Below, piece after piece: positions 27,901 through 35,583 of a DNA stretch of 64,000 nucleotides; the stretch's first letter is position 1, and each line of letters begins with the position of its first letter. The notes below the pieces were generated by a model. The model was not told where the DNA came from and ran no database searches. It worked only from the letters and a program-made list of their open reading frames with translations. The stretch is taken from the NCBI RefSeq assembly GCF_003667705.1, contig NZ_CP033019.1:5952001-6016000 (forward strand), written 5' to 3'. Source of the DNA: Janthinobacterium agaricidamnosum. GTDB lineage: Bacteria; Pseudomonadota; Gammaproteobacteria; Burkholderiales; Burkholderiaceae_D. A program made the translations under genes and the position numbers.

Positions 27901-28575
27901 GGCGCCGTCGTCGGCGTGCAACCGTTCGGCGGCGAAGGCAAATCGGGCACCGGTCCGAAGGCGGGCGGTCCCCTGTACCTGAAACGCCTGCAGCGCAATG
28001 CGCCGGCCGGCGCGCAGCACCAGCGCCAGGCGCCGCCCGCGCTCGACGCGCTGACCGTGTGGGCGAAGATGCATGGCCACGACAAGGTGCAGCAACTGGC
28101 GCAGGAATACGCACGCACCACCTTGCTGGGCAGCACCACCGTCTTGCCAGGCCCGACGGGCGAGCGCAATACCCTGAGCTTTGCGGCACGGGGCACGATT
28201 CTGTGCGCGGCGGCCACGTCCGGCACCTTGATGAACCAGCTGGCGGCCGTCCTGGCCACCGGCAACCAGGCCCTGGTGCTGGCGCAAGCGCCGGAGCTGA
28301 TCCCGGGTGATTTGCCGGCCGCGCTGAAGGACCGCATCCAGATCGTCAGCAGCCTCGAGTCGGTCAAGCAGGATTTCCAGATCGCCATGATCGAGCCTAG
28401 CCTCGATGGCCAGCTCAAACCGCTGCTGGCGGCACGGGAAGGGGCCCTGGTGGCCACCATCGCCACCACGCAGGACGGTGCCATCCCCCTGTGGCGCCTG
28501 GTCGCTGAGCGGGCGCTGTGCGTGAATACGACGGCGGCCGGTGGTAACGCGAGTCTAATGATGTTAAGTGTCTAA
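24922..28575 (+). CDS. putA: Bifunctional proline dehydrogenase / P5C dehydrogenase PutA
   Basis: A 1217-residue PutA oxidising proline to glutamate. An N-terminal arm is followed by a proline dehydrogenase barrel (about 180-470; FNIDAEETDRLELSLDLMEA, RLVKGAYWDAEVKRAQ) and an aldehyde dehydrogenase domain (about 570-1010; TCISPWNFPLAIF, ETGGQNALIVDS, catalytic Cys838 in AGQRCSAL). A C-terminal ALDH-like extension resembles the long-form PutA class. The roughly 80-residue ribbon-helix-helix DNA-binding domain of E. coli PutA is absent, so this is a non-regulatory form; the divergent Lrp gene probably controls it. Start at 24922 with AAAGAG upstream. Confidence 0.95.
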   Translation: MHPAGPSAFTPIPFAAFQAEILPEATPQRAAITAAYRRDEVSAVQWLLQQVRPSSTETIAEGQALAHRLVSNVRQKRTRASGVDALMHEFSLSSEEGVALMCLAEALLRIPDSQTADRLIADKISKGDWKKHLGESPSLFVNAATWGLLITGKLVSTSSESGLGSAMTKLIAKGGEPLIRKGVDLAMRMLGNQFVTGQTIEEALKNSRENETRGYRYSYDMLGEAALTQADAANYYASYETAIHAIGKASNGRGIRNGPGISVKLSALHARYSRAQRARVMEELLPKVKALLLLAKQYNIGFNIDAEETDRLELSLDLMEALAFDADLAGFDGIGYVVQAYQKRCPFAIDFLIDLAHRSGRKFMVRLVKGAYWDAEVKRAQVDGQEGYPVYTRKVYTDVSYLVCAQKLLAASSLIYPQFATHNAQTLSTIYTWAKRDGITDYEFQCLHGMGETLYDQVVGPDNLDKPCRIYAPVGSHETLLAYLVRRLLENGANSSFVNQIVDESVAIDSLIRDPLEQARLQGGLPHPSIPLPLDMFGSERRNSAGLDLSNEDTLRTLATGLAQQQTWQAAPLIDGAVSLNTPMQVIHNPAQHDDVVGKVMEAGPADVETALASASAYAMDWQTTEPSVRAQALLRAADLFEEHHIELMALAVREAGKSLPNAVAEIREAVDFLRYYAAQVEHAPNTLALGPVTCISPWNFPLAIFTGQLAAALAAGNVVLAKPAEQTPLIAHRAVQLLHAAGVPRGALQFLPGSGEVVGAGLCNDARVKGVIFTGSTEVAQLINRNLAARAVAEGIDIPLIAETGGQNALIVDSSALPEQVVQDVMSSAFDSAGQRCSALRVLFLQTEIADKTIHMLKGAMQELRVGNPDRLATDIGPVIDAEAQGNLLAHINKMKTMAIDHYSLDLPTVKGTFVAPTVLEIKSLAQLTQEVFGPVLHVIRYKRAELPQLVQSINDSGYGLTLGIHTRIDETIAFITQRAHVGNIYVNRNIVGAVVGVQPFGGEGKSGTGPKAGGPLYLKRLQRNAPAGAQHQRQAPPALDALTVWAKMHGHDKVQQLAQEYARTTLLGSTTVLPGPTGERNTLSFAARGTILCAAATSGTLMNQLAAVLATGNQALVLAQAPELIPGDLPAALKDRIQIVSSLESVKQDFQIAMIEPSLDGQLKPLLAAREGALVATIATTQDGAIPLWRLVAERALCVNTTAAGGNASLMMLSV

Positions 28576-28599
28576 ATTTTAAGCAGGTAGTTAACAAGG

Positions 28600-28632
28600 A
28601 AGGGCAGAACCAGTGGTTCTGCCCTTTTTTTA
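28600..28632 (+). terminator. putA terminator
   Basis: A 12-bp perfect stem (AAGGGCAGAACC / GGTTCTGCCCTT, loop AGT) followed by a T-run, 25 bp after the putA stop. Confidence 0.9.
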
Positions 28633-28650
28633 TGCACGCTAGCTGAAACA

Positions 28651-29427
28651 TCAGCCAGCCAGGCGCTGGCATAGCTGCTGAATCACCGCAAACGCATACG
28701 GCGAAGCGACGGATTGCACGAAACGCATGAAGTCGACGGCCGCCTCCTCATTCGCGTTGTCGGAAATGGTGCGCATGACCGTAAACGGCACGCCGAGTTC
28801 AAAACACACTTGCGCCACGGCGGCGCCTTCCATTTCGACGGCCAGCAAGTCAGGGATATCCGCTTTCAGCTGGTTGATATGCGCGGCGCTGCCGATGAAC
28901 TGGTCGCCGCTGGCGATCAGGCCGCGGTGTACTTTGGCGTGCTGCAAGCCAAATGCCGCGATATCGGCCGCCTTGAGCACGCTGGAAACATCGTCACGCA
29001 GGAAATCTTCCGCGGCAGCTGCCAGTTGCGTGCTCAGTTCCAGGTCCGTGGCGAAGCGCTGCAGTCCCGTCAGCGGCACTTCGAAGCGGGGAAACAAAGG
29101 TCGGGCGTCCATATCATGCTGCAGCAGCGATTCGGCCACCACGATGTCGCCCACTTTCACGTGTTTATCCCCACTGCCGGCCACGCCGGTGAAGACGATG
29201 TGGGTAACTCCGTACTTTTCCACAAGGATAGAAGCTGTCATGGCAGCGGCAACCTTGCCCAGACGCGACAGGACGCACACAGCGTCGATATTCCACAGGT
29301 TCCCCAGGGTGTAGTCACGCATGCCGTGCGAACGCCTCTGGGGGCCTTGCATGGCTTCTACCAGCCCCTGCTGTTCTTCGTGCAAGGCACTGATGATGCC
29401 TAAACGCATTTTTTTGTGTGAATTCAT
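28651..29427 (-). CDS. mtnN: 5-methylthioadenosine / S-adenosylhomocysteine nucleosidase
   Basis: A 258-residue nucleosidase of the MTAN/PNP family that hydrolyses MTA and SAH. It begins RLGIISALHEEQQGLVEAM and carries the ribose-binding VEMEGAAVAQ and the catalytic-Asp region RTISDNANEEA. Its substrates arise from polyamine synthesis (see speD and the aminopropyltransferase in this window) and SAM-dependent methylation. The start is either ATG 29427 or ATG 29409, neither with a clear ribosome-binding site. It is transcribed away from the origin-like region. Confidence 0.9.
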   Translation of the reverse strand: MNSHKKMRLGIISALHEEQQGLVEAMQGPQRRSHGMRDYTLGNLWNIDAVCVLSRLGKVAAAMTASILVEKYGVTHIVFTGVAGSGDKHVKVGDIVVAESLLQHDMDARPLFPRFEVPLTGLQRFATDLELSTQLAAAAEDFLRDDVSSVLKAADIAAFGLQHAKVHRGLIASGDQFIGSAAHINQLKADIPDLLAVEMEGAAVAQVCFELGVPFTVMRTISDNANEEAAVDFMRFVQSVASPYAFAVIQQLCQRLAG

Positions 29428-29445
29428 GCTGTTTTTACAGGTTTT

Positions 29446-29742
29446 TGAGATTGCAAAACGGTTTACAGGGTGAAAACAGCCGTTTCGGTGACTTTTCCAC
29501 CGTGCGCGTTTGTCTCTGTGTTTTAAATAAAGATGTATACATAAAAATAGTAGTGATAGTAAACGGCCATTTTTTTGTGGATAAGTCGGTATACCATCGA
29601 AAAATCATCAACTTAGCGCACAAAAAAGTAGGCGCACAAGCATTGTATCCAGCGAGGACTTGTTTGGGATAAAAATTGGCTTGTGGACAAAGATCGACTT
29701 TTCCCACATCTCATCCTGTGGATATGCAGGCACTTATCCACA
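29446..29742. repeat. Origin-like module 1
   Basis: Triplet tract TAGTAGTGATAGTAA at 29548-29562; perfect DnaA box (minus orientation) 29576-29584; one-mismatch boxes 29682-29690 and 29717-29725; perfect plus-orientation box 29734-29742. A GCAAAACGGTTT element near 29452 starts the module and is echoed before modules 2 and 3. Confidence 0.7.
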
Positions 29743-29883
29743 CCGGCAAGCAAAAATCGCGTTTTTTCTTGCTGCAGTGACATGTTTGACGGGATTTGTG
29801 TGTACTGACTCCTGTCTGGCAATTGAAGCTGAGCGATCATGAACGCTGTTCTTTCACGAACATCGGCTTCCAGGTGATTCCTG

Positions 29884-30205
29884 GAAGACGGTTTGGCAGT
29901 GGGTAGCACTGTTGCCGTTGGCTTTTTTTTTGACGGTTTTTGCATGCTTTTTGGAAATATCCCCGGACTTCCGCTTTTTTTGTCGTTTTACAATAGAGCT
30001 ATATATAAAAATAGTAGTAATAGTAAACGCGTTTTTTTCTGTGGATAAGTCACTTTTTTTCAACAGGATCAACCGTTTACGCGCAAAATAAAGCGTGCAT
30101 AATCGCTGTATCCCGCGAGGAGCAAAATTGTATAAAATGCGGGCCTGCGCAAAAGTTCGTGTTTACTCACAAGTCATCCTGTGGATATCAAGTGACTTAT
30201 CCACA
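29884..30205. repeat. Origin-like module 2
   Basis: Triplet tract TAGTAGTAATAGTAA at 30012-30026, preceded by TATATATAAAAA; perfect DnaA box 30040-30048 (minus orientation); TGTGGATAT 30180-30188; perfect TTATCCACA 30197-30205. Starts with ACGGTTTGGCAGTG near 29889. Confidence 0.7.
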
Positions 30206-30283
30206 ATCGTCTCAAATACCCCCTCTTTTCGACATCGCACCGTCTCTCGGCCGAATACCTGGCCAGGACGGTTGACGTTTCCA

Positions 30284-30683
30284 TTTTGCAAAACGGTTTG
30301 GCAGTGCAGTGCGCGTGATGCCGGCCGTGCCGGTTTTCGTCGCTCAGTTGTTGGCGCGATTTTTTTTTGTCAGTCAAAGCAGCTCGCCGTTTTTTTTTTT
30401 GAAGACAGGTTTGTGAACCTTCCCGAAGGAAAAGGGCAGACAAAGCGCGCGTTGTCCGGTTTACCTTAACAAGATCGTATACAAGAATAGTAATAGTAGT
30501 TAACGGCGACATCTTCTGTGGATAAGTCCTGATTTATCCTTGTAAACAATCGCTTGGCGTACGGATAAACGCTGAGTAAGGGTTGTATCTGCCGGGGATG
30601 GTTTTGGGATAAAAAAAAGGCGTCCAAAAAAATTTTCGTTTACTCACATATCGTACCTGTGGATATCCATACGGTTATCCACA
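30284..30683. repeat. Origin-like module 3
   Basis: Triplet tract TAGTAATAGTAG at 30488-30499; perfect DnaA box 30517-30525 (minus orientation); TGTGGATAT 30658-30666; perfect TTATCCACA 30675-30683. It starts with GCAAAACGGTTTGGCAGTG near 30288 and ends about 200 bp before the GMC oxidoreductase gene. Confidence 0.7.
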
Positions 30684-30885
30684 GCTTGGCGGCCTTGTTT
30701 TTGAGCTTATCGTGACGCTCGCCCATATCGCTGGCCACGATTAATGTCGCCCTGGCCCGGCACTGGTGGTAATCTCAAGGCGGCTCAGCAGCCATGCATG
30801 CATGAAGAAAGACAGACTCTGGTAGCGGAACGCGGTGGGGAGACACGCCGCGCGACAGCTTGATGGCATACCGAAAGGAGCTTCA

Positions 30886-32511
30886 TTGGAATCGGCAGGC
30901 GAATACGACTACATCATCGTGGGCGGCGGCACGGCAGGTTGCGTGCTGGCCAACCGGCTCACGCGCGACAAGGATGCCAACGTTTTGCTCGTGGAAGCGG
31001 GCGGCAAGGACGATTACGTGTGGATCCACATCCCCGTCGGCTATCTGCATTGCATCGGCAATCCCCGCACGGACTGGCTGTATTCCACGCAGGCGGACGC
31101 GGGACTGGGCGGGCGCAGCCTGATCTATCCGCGCGGCAAAGTCCTGGGCGGCAGCTCGTCCATCAACGGCATGATCTACATGCGGGGCCAGGCCGGCGAT
31201 TACGATCACTGGGCCGACCTGACGGACGACGCCTCCTGGCGCTGGGACAAGGTCTTGCCGCTATTTAAACAAAGCGAGGATTATTACGGCGGCGCCTCGG
31301 AAAACCATGGCGTCGGTGGCGAGTGGCGCGTGGAAAAACAGCGCCTGTCGTGGGATATTTTGAATGCGTTCCGCGACGCGGCGCAGCAGGTGGGCATCCC
31401 GAAAACCAGCGATTTCAATGGCGGCGACAATAGCGGCAGCGCATATTTCGACGTCAATCAACGCCGCGGCATCCGCTGGAATACCTCGAAAGCATTCTTG
31501 AAACCGGCCGCGCGCCGCCCGAACCTGACCATCATGACGGGCTGCCACGTGGAACGTCTATTGATTGAAGCTTCGGAGTCGGGGCTCCGTTGCACGGGCA
31601 TCGTGTTCACGGGCGGCGGCACGCAGTGGCAGGCGACGGCCAAACGGGAAACCTTGCTGACGGCGGGTGCCATCGGTTCGCCCCAATTGCTGCAATTGTC
31701 CGGCATCGGCCCGGCCGCCTTGCTGCGCGAACACGGCATCACGCCCGTGCTGGACTCGCCTGGCGTGGGCGGCAATTTGCAAGACCATCTGCAGCTGCGC
31801 ATGGTGTACAAGGTGCAGGGCGTCAAGACCTTGAATGTGATGGCCAGCAATATCGTCGGAAAAATGCAGATCGGCTTGCAATATGCGTTGTTCCAGAGCG
31901 GGCCCATGTCGATGGCGCCATCGCAGCTGGGCGCGTTCGCCAAGTCCGATCCGCGGCAAGCCACGCCGAACCTGCAATACCACGTGCAACCCTTGTCCTT
32001 GGACAAATTCGGCGAACCCTTGCACGCGTTTCCCGCGTTTACGGCCAGCGTCTGTAATCTGCGCCCGACTTCGCGCGGCCATGTGCACATCGCCAGCGCC
32101 GACAGCTATGCGGCGCCGAAGATCGTGCCCAATTACCTGAGTACCGAGCAGGACCGCGCCGTGGCGGCCGACGCCTTGCGCCTGACGCGGGCCATCGCCG
32201 CCGCGCCGGCCCTGAAAAAATTCGCTCCCGAAGAATACAAGCCGGGCGTGCAATTCCAGAGCCAGGAGGAGTTGGCGCAGGCGGCCAGCCAGATCGGCAC
32301 CACCATCTTCCACCCGGTGGGCACCTGCCGCATGGGTCTGGCCAGCGAGGCCTCTAGCGTGGTCGACAGCTCCTTGCGCGTGATCGGCGTAGATGGTTTA
32401 CGTGTCGTCGATGCCTCGATCATGCCGTACATTACTTCTGGTAACACGAACTCGCCCACCGTGATGATCGCGGAAAAAGCGGCGCAAATGATACACGCGG
32501 CCTGGAAATAG
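30886..32511 (+). CDS. GMC-family FAD-dependent oxidoreductase
   Basis: A 541-residue glucose-methanol-choline oxidoreductase resembling choline or alcohol dehydrogenases. FAD-binding YDYIIVGGGTAGCVLANRL (about residues 6-24), the GMC signature GKVLGGSSSINGMIYMRG (about 80-97) and C-terminal FHPVGTCRMG with SGNTNSPTVMIAEKAA are intact. The start is taken as TTG 30886 because a strong AAAGGAG lies 5 bp upstream; the in-frame ATG 51 bp earlier has no such site. Substrate unknown. It is the first of a long run of forward genes right of the origin-like region. Confidence 0.88.
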   Translation: MESAGEYDYIIVGGGTAGCVLANRLTRDKDANVLLVEAGGKDDYVWIHIPVGYLHCIGNPRTDWLYSTQADAGLGGRSLIYPRGKVLGGSSSINGMIYMRGQAGDYDHWADLTDDASWRWDKVLPLFKQSEDYYGGASENHGVGGEWRVEKQRLSWDILNAFRDAAQQVGIPKTSDFNGGDNSGSAYFDVNQRRGIRWNTSKAFLKPAARRPNLTIMTGCHVERLLIEASESGLRCTGIVFTGGGTQWQATAKRETLLTAGAIGSPQLLQLSGIGPAALLREHGITPVLDSPGVGGNLQDHLQLRMVYKVQGVKTLNVMASNIVGKMQIGLQYALFQSGPMSMAPSQLGAFAKSDPRQATPNLQYHVQPLSLDKFGEPLHAFPAFTASVCNLRPTSRGHVHIASADSYAAPKIVPNYLSTEQDRAVAADALRLTRAIAAAPALKKFAPEEYKPGVQFQSQEELAQAASQIGTTIFHPVGTCRMGLASEASSVVDSSLRVIGVDGLRVVDASIMPYITSGNTNSPTVMIAEKAAQMIHAAWK

Positions 32512-32644
32512 CGGGGCAAGCGTGCGAGTTTGCGCCATTCGGGCTGGCGAAAAATCCCCGTAGTTATACTGTATTGTGCGTTAAATTTAAGTTGTGTATT
32601 ATAAAAATGACTAAGTAGTACAAAAAGTACAACTAGGAGACACG

Positions 32645-33415
32645 ATGTCAAACGTAATCTTGGAAACAAGAAATTTGACCAAGGAATTCAAGGGTTTCAC
32701 CGCTGTGAGCGAGGTGAACCTGAAGGTAGAGCGGGGCCATATCCACGCCTTGATCGGTCCTAACGGCGCCGGCAAGACCACGTGTTTCAACTTGCTCACC
32801 AAATTCCTGGTCCCCACATCCGGAGAGATCCTGTTCAATGGGAAAGATATCACGGCCGCCAAACCGGCCCAGATCGCGCGTATGGGCGTGATCCGTTCCT
32901 TCCAGATTTCCGCCGTCTTCCCCCATCTGTCCGTGCTGCAGAATGTGCGCATCGGCTTGCAGCGCCAGCTCGGTACCTCGTTCCATTTCTGGCAAAGCGA
33001 ACGCGCTTTGAACCAGCTCAACGACCGTGCCATGGCCTTGCTGGCCGAAGTCGACCTGACGGAGTTTGCCGACACCATCACGGTCGACATGCCCTACGGG
33101 CGCAAGCGGGCGCTGGAAATCGCCACCACTCTGGCGATGGAGCCGGAAATGATGCTGCTCGATGAACCGACGCAAGGCATGGGCCACGAAGACGTGCACC
33201 GCGTCACCGAGCTGATCAAAAAGGTGTCGGCCGGCCGCACGATTTTGATGGTGGAACACAATATGAGCGTGGTCTCTGGCATCTGCGACAAGATTTCCGT
33301 CCTGCAGCGCGGCGCCATGCTGGCCGAAGGCAGTTACGCGGAAGTGTCGCGCAATCCGCAAGTGATGGAAGCCTACATGGGCACCACCCACGCCGAACTG
33401 GAAGGGGCGCATTGA
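32645..33415 (+). CDS. livG: Branched-chain amino acid ABC transporter ATPase LivG
   Basis: A 256-residue ABC ATPase. Walker A GPNGAGKTT (about 40-48) and Walker B MMLLDEPTQGM are visible; the position of the signature motif reads MPYGRKRALEIA, divergent as is usual for LivG. It pairs with LivF to energise a LivHM permease for branched-chain amino acids or related substrates. SD AGGAG precedes the ATG at 32645. Its TGA overlaps the livF ATG (TGATG). Confidence 0.92.
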   Translation: MSNVILETRNLTKEFKGFTAVSEVNLKVERGHIHALIGPNGAGKTTCFNLLTKFLVPTSGEILFNGKDITAAKPAQIARMGVIRSFQISAVFPHLSVLQNVRIGLQRQLGTSFHFWQSERALNQLNDRAMALLAEVDLTEFADTITVDMPYGRKRALEIATTLAMEPEMMLLDEPTQGMGHEDVHRVTELIKKVSAGRTILMVEHNMSVVSGICDKISVLQRGAMLAEGSYAEVSRNPQVMEAYMGTTHAELEGAH

Positions 33416-34143
33416 TGGGGACACAAGTGAATGGCGGCGCACCCGCGCTGGAAATTTCGCAACTGCACACCTGGTATGGCGAATCGCACATCCTGCACGA
33501 CGTCAACCTGAAAGTGGAGCAGGGCGAAGTGGTGACTTTGCTGGGTCGCAACGGCGCCGGCCGCACGACCACCTTGCGCGCCATTATGGGGCTGACGGGC
33601 GCACGCACGGGCTCCATCAAAGTCAATGGCAGCGAAGCGATAGGTTTGGCCACGCACAAAATCGCCCACCTGGGCATCGGGTATTGTCCCGAAGAGCGCG
33701 GCATTTTCTCGTCGCTGTCGACCGAGGAAAACCTGCTGCTGCCGCCGACCCTGGCCAGCGGCGAGAAGGGCATGTCGGTGGAGGAAATCTACGCCATGTT
33801 CCCGAACTTGCAGGAGCGCCGCCACAGCCAGGGCACGCGATTGTCGGGCGGGGAACAGCAGATGCTGGCCGTGGCGCGCATCCTGCGCACGGGCGCGCGA
33901 TTGCTGCTGCTCGATGAAATTTCCGAAGGCCTGGCACCCGTCATCGTGCAGGGCCTGGCGCGCATGATTACCACCCTGAAGGCAAAGGGCTACACCATCG
34001 TCATGGTGGAACAGAATTTCCGGTTTGCCGCGCCGCTGGCGGACCGGTTTTATGTGATGGAGCACGGTCAGATCGTCGAGACTTTTGCTGCATCCGAACT
34101 GGAAGCCAAGATGCCGGTATTGACCGAGCTGCTTGGCGTGTAA
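33415..34143 (+). CDS. livF: Branched-chain amino acid ABC transporter ATPase LivF
   Basis: A 242-residue ABC ATPase. The Walker A motif reads GRNGAGRTTT, with Arg in place of the catalytic Lys. Walker B LLLLDEISEGLAP and signature LSGGEQQ are intact. The R-for-K change recurs in LivF-type proteins I know from Burkholderiales, so it is probably a lineage trait rather than inactivation; LivG next door keeps the Lys. The start ATG 33415 overlaps the livG stop; a TTG three bases upstream is an alternative. Confidence 0.92.
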   Translation: MGTQVNGGAPALEISQLHTWYGESHILHDVNLKVEQGEVVTLLGRNGAGRTTTLRAIMGLTGARTGSIKVNGSEAIGLATHKIAHLGIGYCPEERGIFSSLSTEENLLLPPTLASGEKGMSVEEIYAMFPNLQERRHSQGTRLSGGEQQMLAVARILRTGARLLLLDEISEGLAPVIVQGLARMITTLKAKGYTIVMVEQNFRFAAPLADRFYVMEHGQIVETFAASELEAKMPVLTELLGV

Positions 34144-34213
34144 TGCCCATGTAGTTCCGTATCGTCGTCGAGCAATCGTTTAAATAGCAAACAATAATCC
34201 CAACGGAGACACT

Positions 34214-35422
34214 ATGAAACGTAACGCTATCGCCATTGCCACCGCCACTCTTTGCGCCCTGGGCTTTTCCGCCGCCGCGCACGCCCAGGTATCGGGCGAT
34301 ACCATCAAGATCGGTTTTATTTCCGACATGTCAGGCGTGTATTCCGACGTCGACGGCCTCGGTGGCGCGGAAGCCATCAAGATGGCGATCGCCGATGCCG
34401 GCGTGGTACTGGCCGGCAAAAAGGTGGAATTCATTTCCGCCGACCATCAAAACAAGGCCGACATCGCCGCCTCGAAGGCACGCGAATGGTTCGACCAGCA
34501 GGGCGTCGACATGCTGATTGGCGGCACCAATTCTGGCGCCAGCCTGGCCATGGCCAAGGTCGCGGCTGAAAAGAAAAAAATCTTCATTGCCATCGGTGCC
34601 GGCTCCTCGCGCCTGACGAATGAAGAGTGCACGCCGTACACCGTGCATTACGCCTACGACACAGTGGCGCTGGCGCGCGGCACGGGCGGCACCATCGTCA
34701 AGCAGGGCGGCAAGAACTGGTATTTCATGACGGCCGACTATGCGTTTGGCCATTCGCTGGAAAAAGACACGGCCGAGGTCGTCAAGGCGGCCGGCGGCAA
34801 GGTGCTGGGCAGCGTCAAGCATCCGCTGGGCGCCTCGGATTTCTCGTCCTTCCTGCTGCAGGCGCAAGCGGCCAAACCGCAGATCCTCGGTCTGGCCAAT
34901 GCGGGCGGCGACGCCATCAACAGCATCAAGGCGGCCAACGAGTTCGGCCTGACGAAATCGATGAAACTGGCCGGCTTGCTGATCTTCATCAACGACATCC
35001 ATTCGCTGGGCCTGAACCTCACGCAGGGCATGTACCTGACCGATGGCTGGTACTGGGACTTGAATCCTGAAACGCGCGCCTGGTCGAAACGCTATTTCGC
35101 CAAGATGAAGAAGGAGCCGTCGATGCTGCAGGCGGCCGACTATTCGGCCGCGGCGAACTACCTGAAAGCCGTCAAGGCCGTCGGCACGGATGATACGGAC
35201 AAGGTCATGGCCTACCTGAAAAAGACCAAGATCAACGACATGTTTACCCAGAATGGCGAAGTACGCCCCGATGGCCGCATGGTGCACGATATGTATTTGA
35301 TGGAAGTCAAAAAGCCATCCGAGTCGAAATACCCATGGGATTACTACAAGGTGGTCGCCACCGTGCCCGGTGCACAGGCGTACGTGACCAAGGCCGAATC
35401 GAAGTGTTCGCTGTGGAAGTAA
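34214..35422 (+). CDS. Periplasmic binding protein of the Liv-type transporter
   Basis: A 402-residue type I periplasmic binding protein with a signal peptide (MKRNAIAIATATLCALGFSA, cleavage after AHA). Core features: GDTIKIGFISDMSGVYSDVDG, DMLIGGTNSGASLAMAKVA. It delivers substrate to LivHM. The Leu/Ile/Val specificity is by family only; this subgroup also includes aromatic-acid and amide binders. A stable hairpin follows the gene, fitting the usual excess of binding protein over permease mRNA. Confidence 0.88.
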   Translation: MKRNAIAIATATLCALGFSAAAHAQVSGDTIKIGFISDMSGVYSDVDGLGGAEAIKMAIADAGVVLAGKKVEFISADHQNKADIAASKAREWFDQQGVDMLIGGTNSGASLAMAKVAAEKKKIFIAIGAGSSRLTNEECTPYTVHYAYDTVALARGTGGTIVKQGGKNWYFMTADYAFGHSLEKDTAEVVKAAGGKVLGSVKHPLGASDFSSFLLQAQAAKPQILGLANAGGDAINSIKAANEFGLTKSMKLAGLLIFINDIHSLGLNLTQGMYLTDGWYWDLNPETRAWSKRYFAKMKKEPSMLQAADYSAAANYLKAVKAVGTDDTDKVMAYLKKTKINDMFTQNGEVRPDGRMVHDMYLMEVKKPSESKYPWDYYKVVATVPGAQAYVTKAESKCSLWK

Positions 35423-35440
35423 CGCTGTAGCAACATCCAC

Positions 35441-35468
35441 GGAGTGCCCGCCGCCGCGCGGGCGCTCC
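35441..35468 (+). terminator. Intercistronic hairpin after the binding-protein gene
   Basis: An 11-bp stem (one G-T pair) GGAGTGCCCGC / GCGGGCGCTCC with a 6-nt loop and no T-run, 18 bp after the stop. It probably stabilises the upstream mRNA or attenuates read-through into livH. Confidence 0.55.
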
Positions 35469-35583
35469 GTCCTGCATGCGCTTCGCTCGCAGGGTTCGCC
35501 TTGCGCCGCCGCACCCGTTTGCGGTGGCGCGTTTCCCTTGATACCACACCGCTACCCGGCGGTGCTTTTTATACTGTGATGCC

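Larger units (their letters stand above)
29428..30885. other. Origin-like region with three tandem DnaA modules (putative oriC)
   Basis: A 1.46 kb AT-richer stretch with no credible gene. It contains three similarly built modules (listed separately), with two module-to-module intervals of 464 and 477 bp. Each has a TAG/TAA triplet tract (DnaA-trio-like), a perfect DnaA box TGTGGATAA 13-14 bp to its right, and about 140 bp further a TGTGGATAT plus TTATCCACA pair whose starts are exactly 17 bp apart. Long T-tracts (8-11 nt) lie between modules. DnaA box, GC-containing spacer and DnaA-trio are the unwinding elements of B. subtilis oriC. parS sites and parAB within 18 kb support an origin-proximal location. 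No dnaA gene is in the window, so origin activity is inferred. Confidence 0.7.

Noticed and set aside
26404..28287. Minus-strand open frame of 627 codons within putA
   Set aside because: Shadow of putA; composition is unlike a real protein and no motifs are seen.
30095..30469. Short open frames (about 70-125 codons) inside the origin-like region
   Set aside because: No SD, no conserved-looking sequence, and they overlap DnaA boxes and repeat modules.
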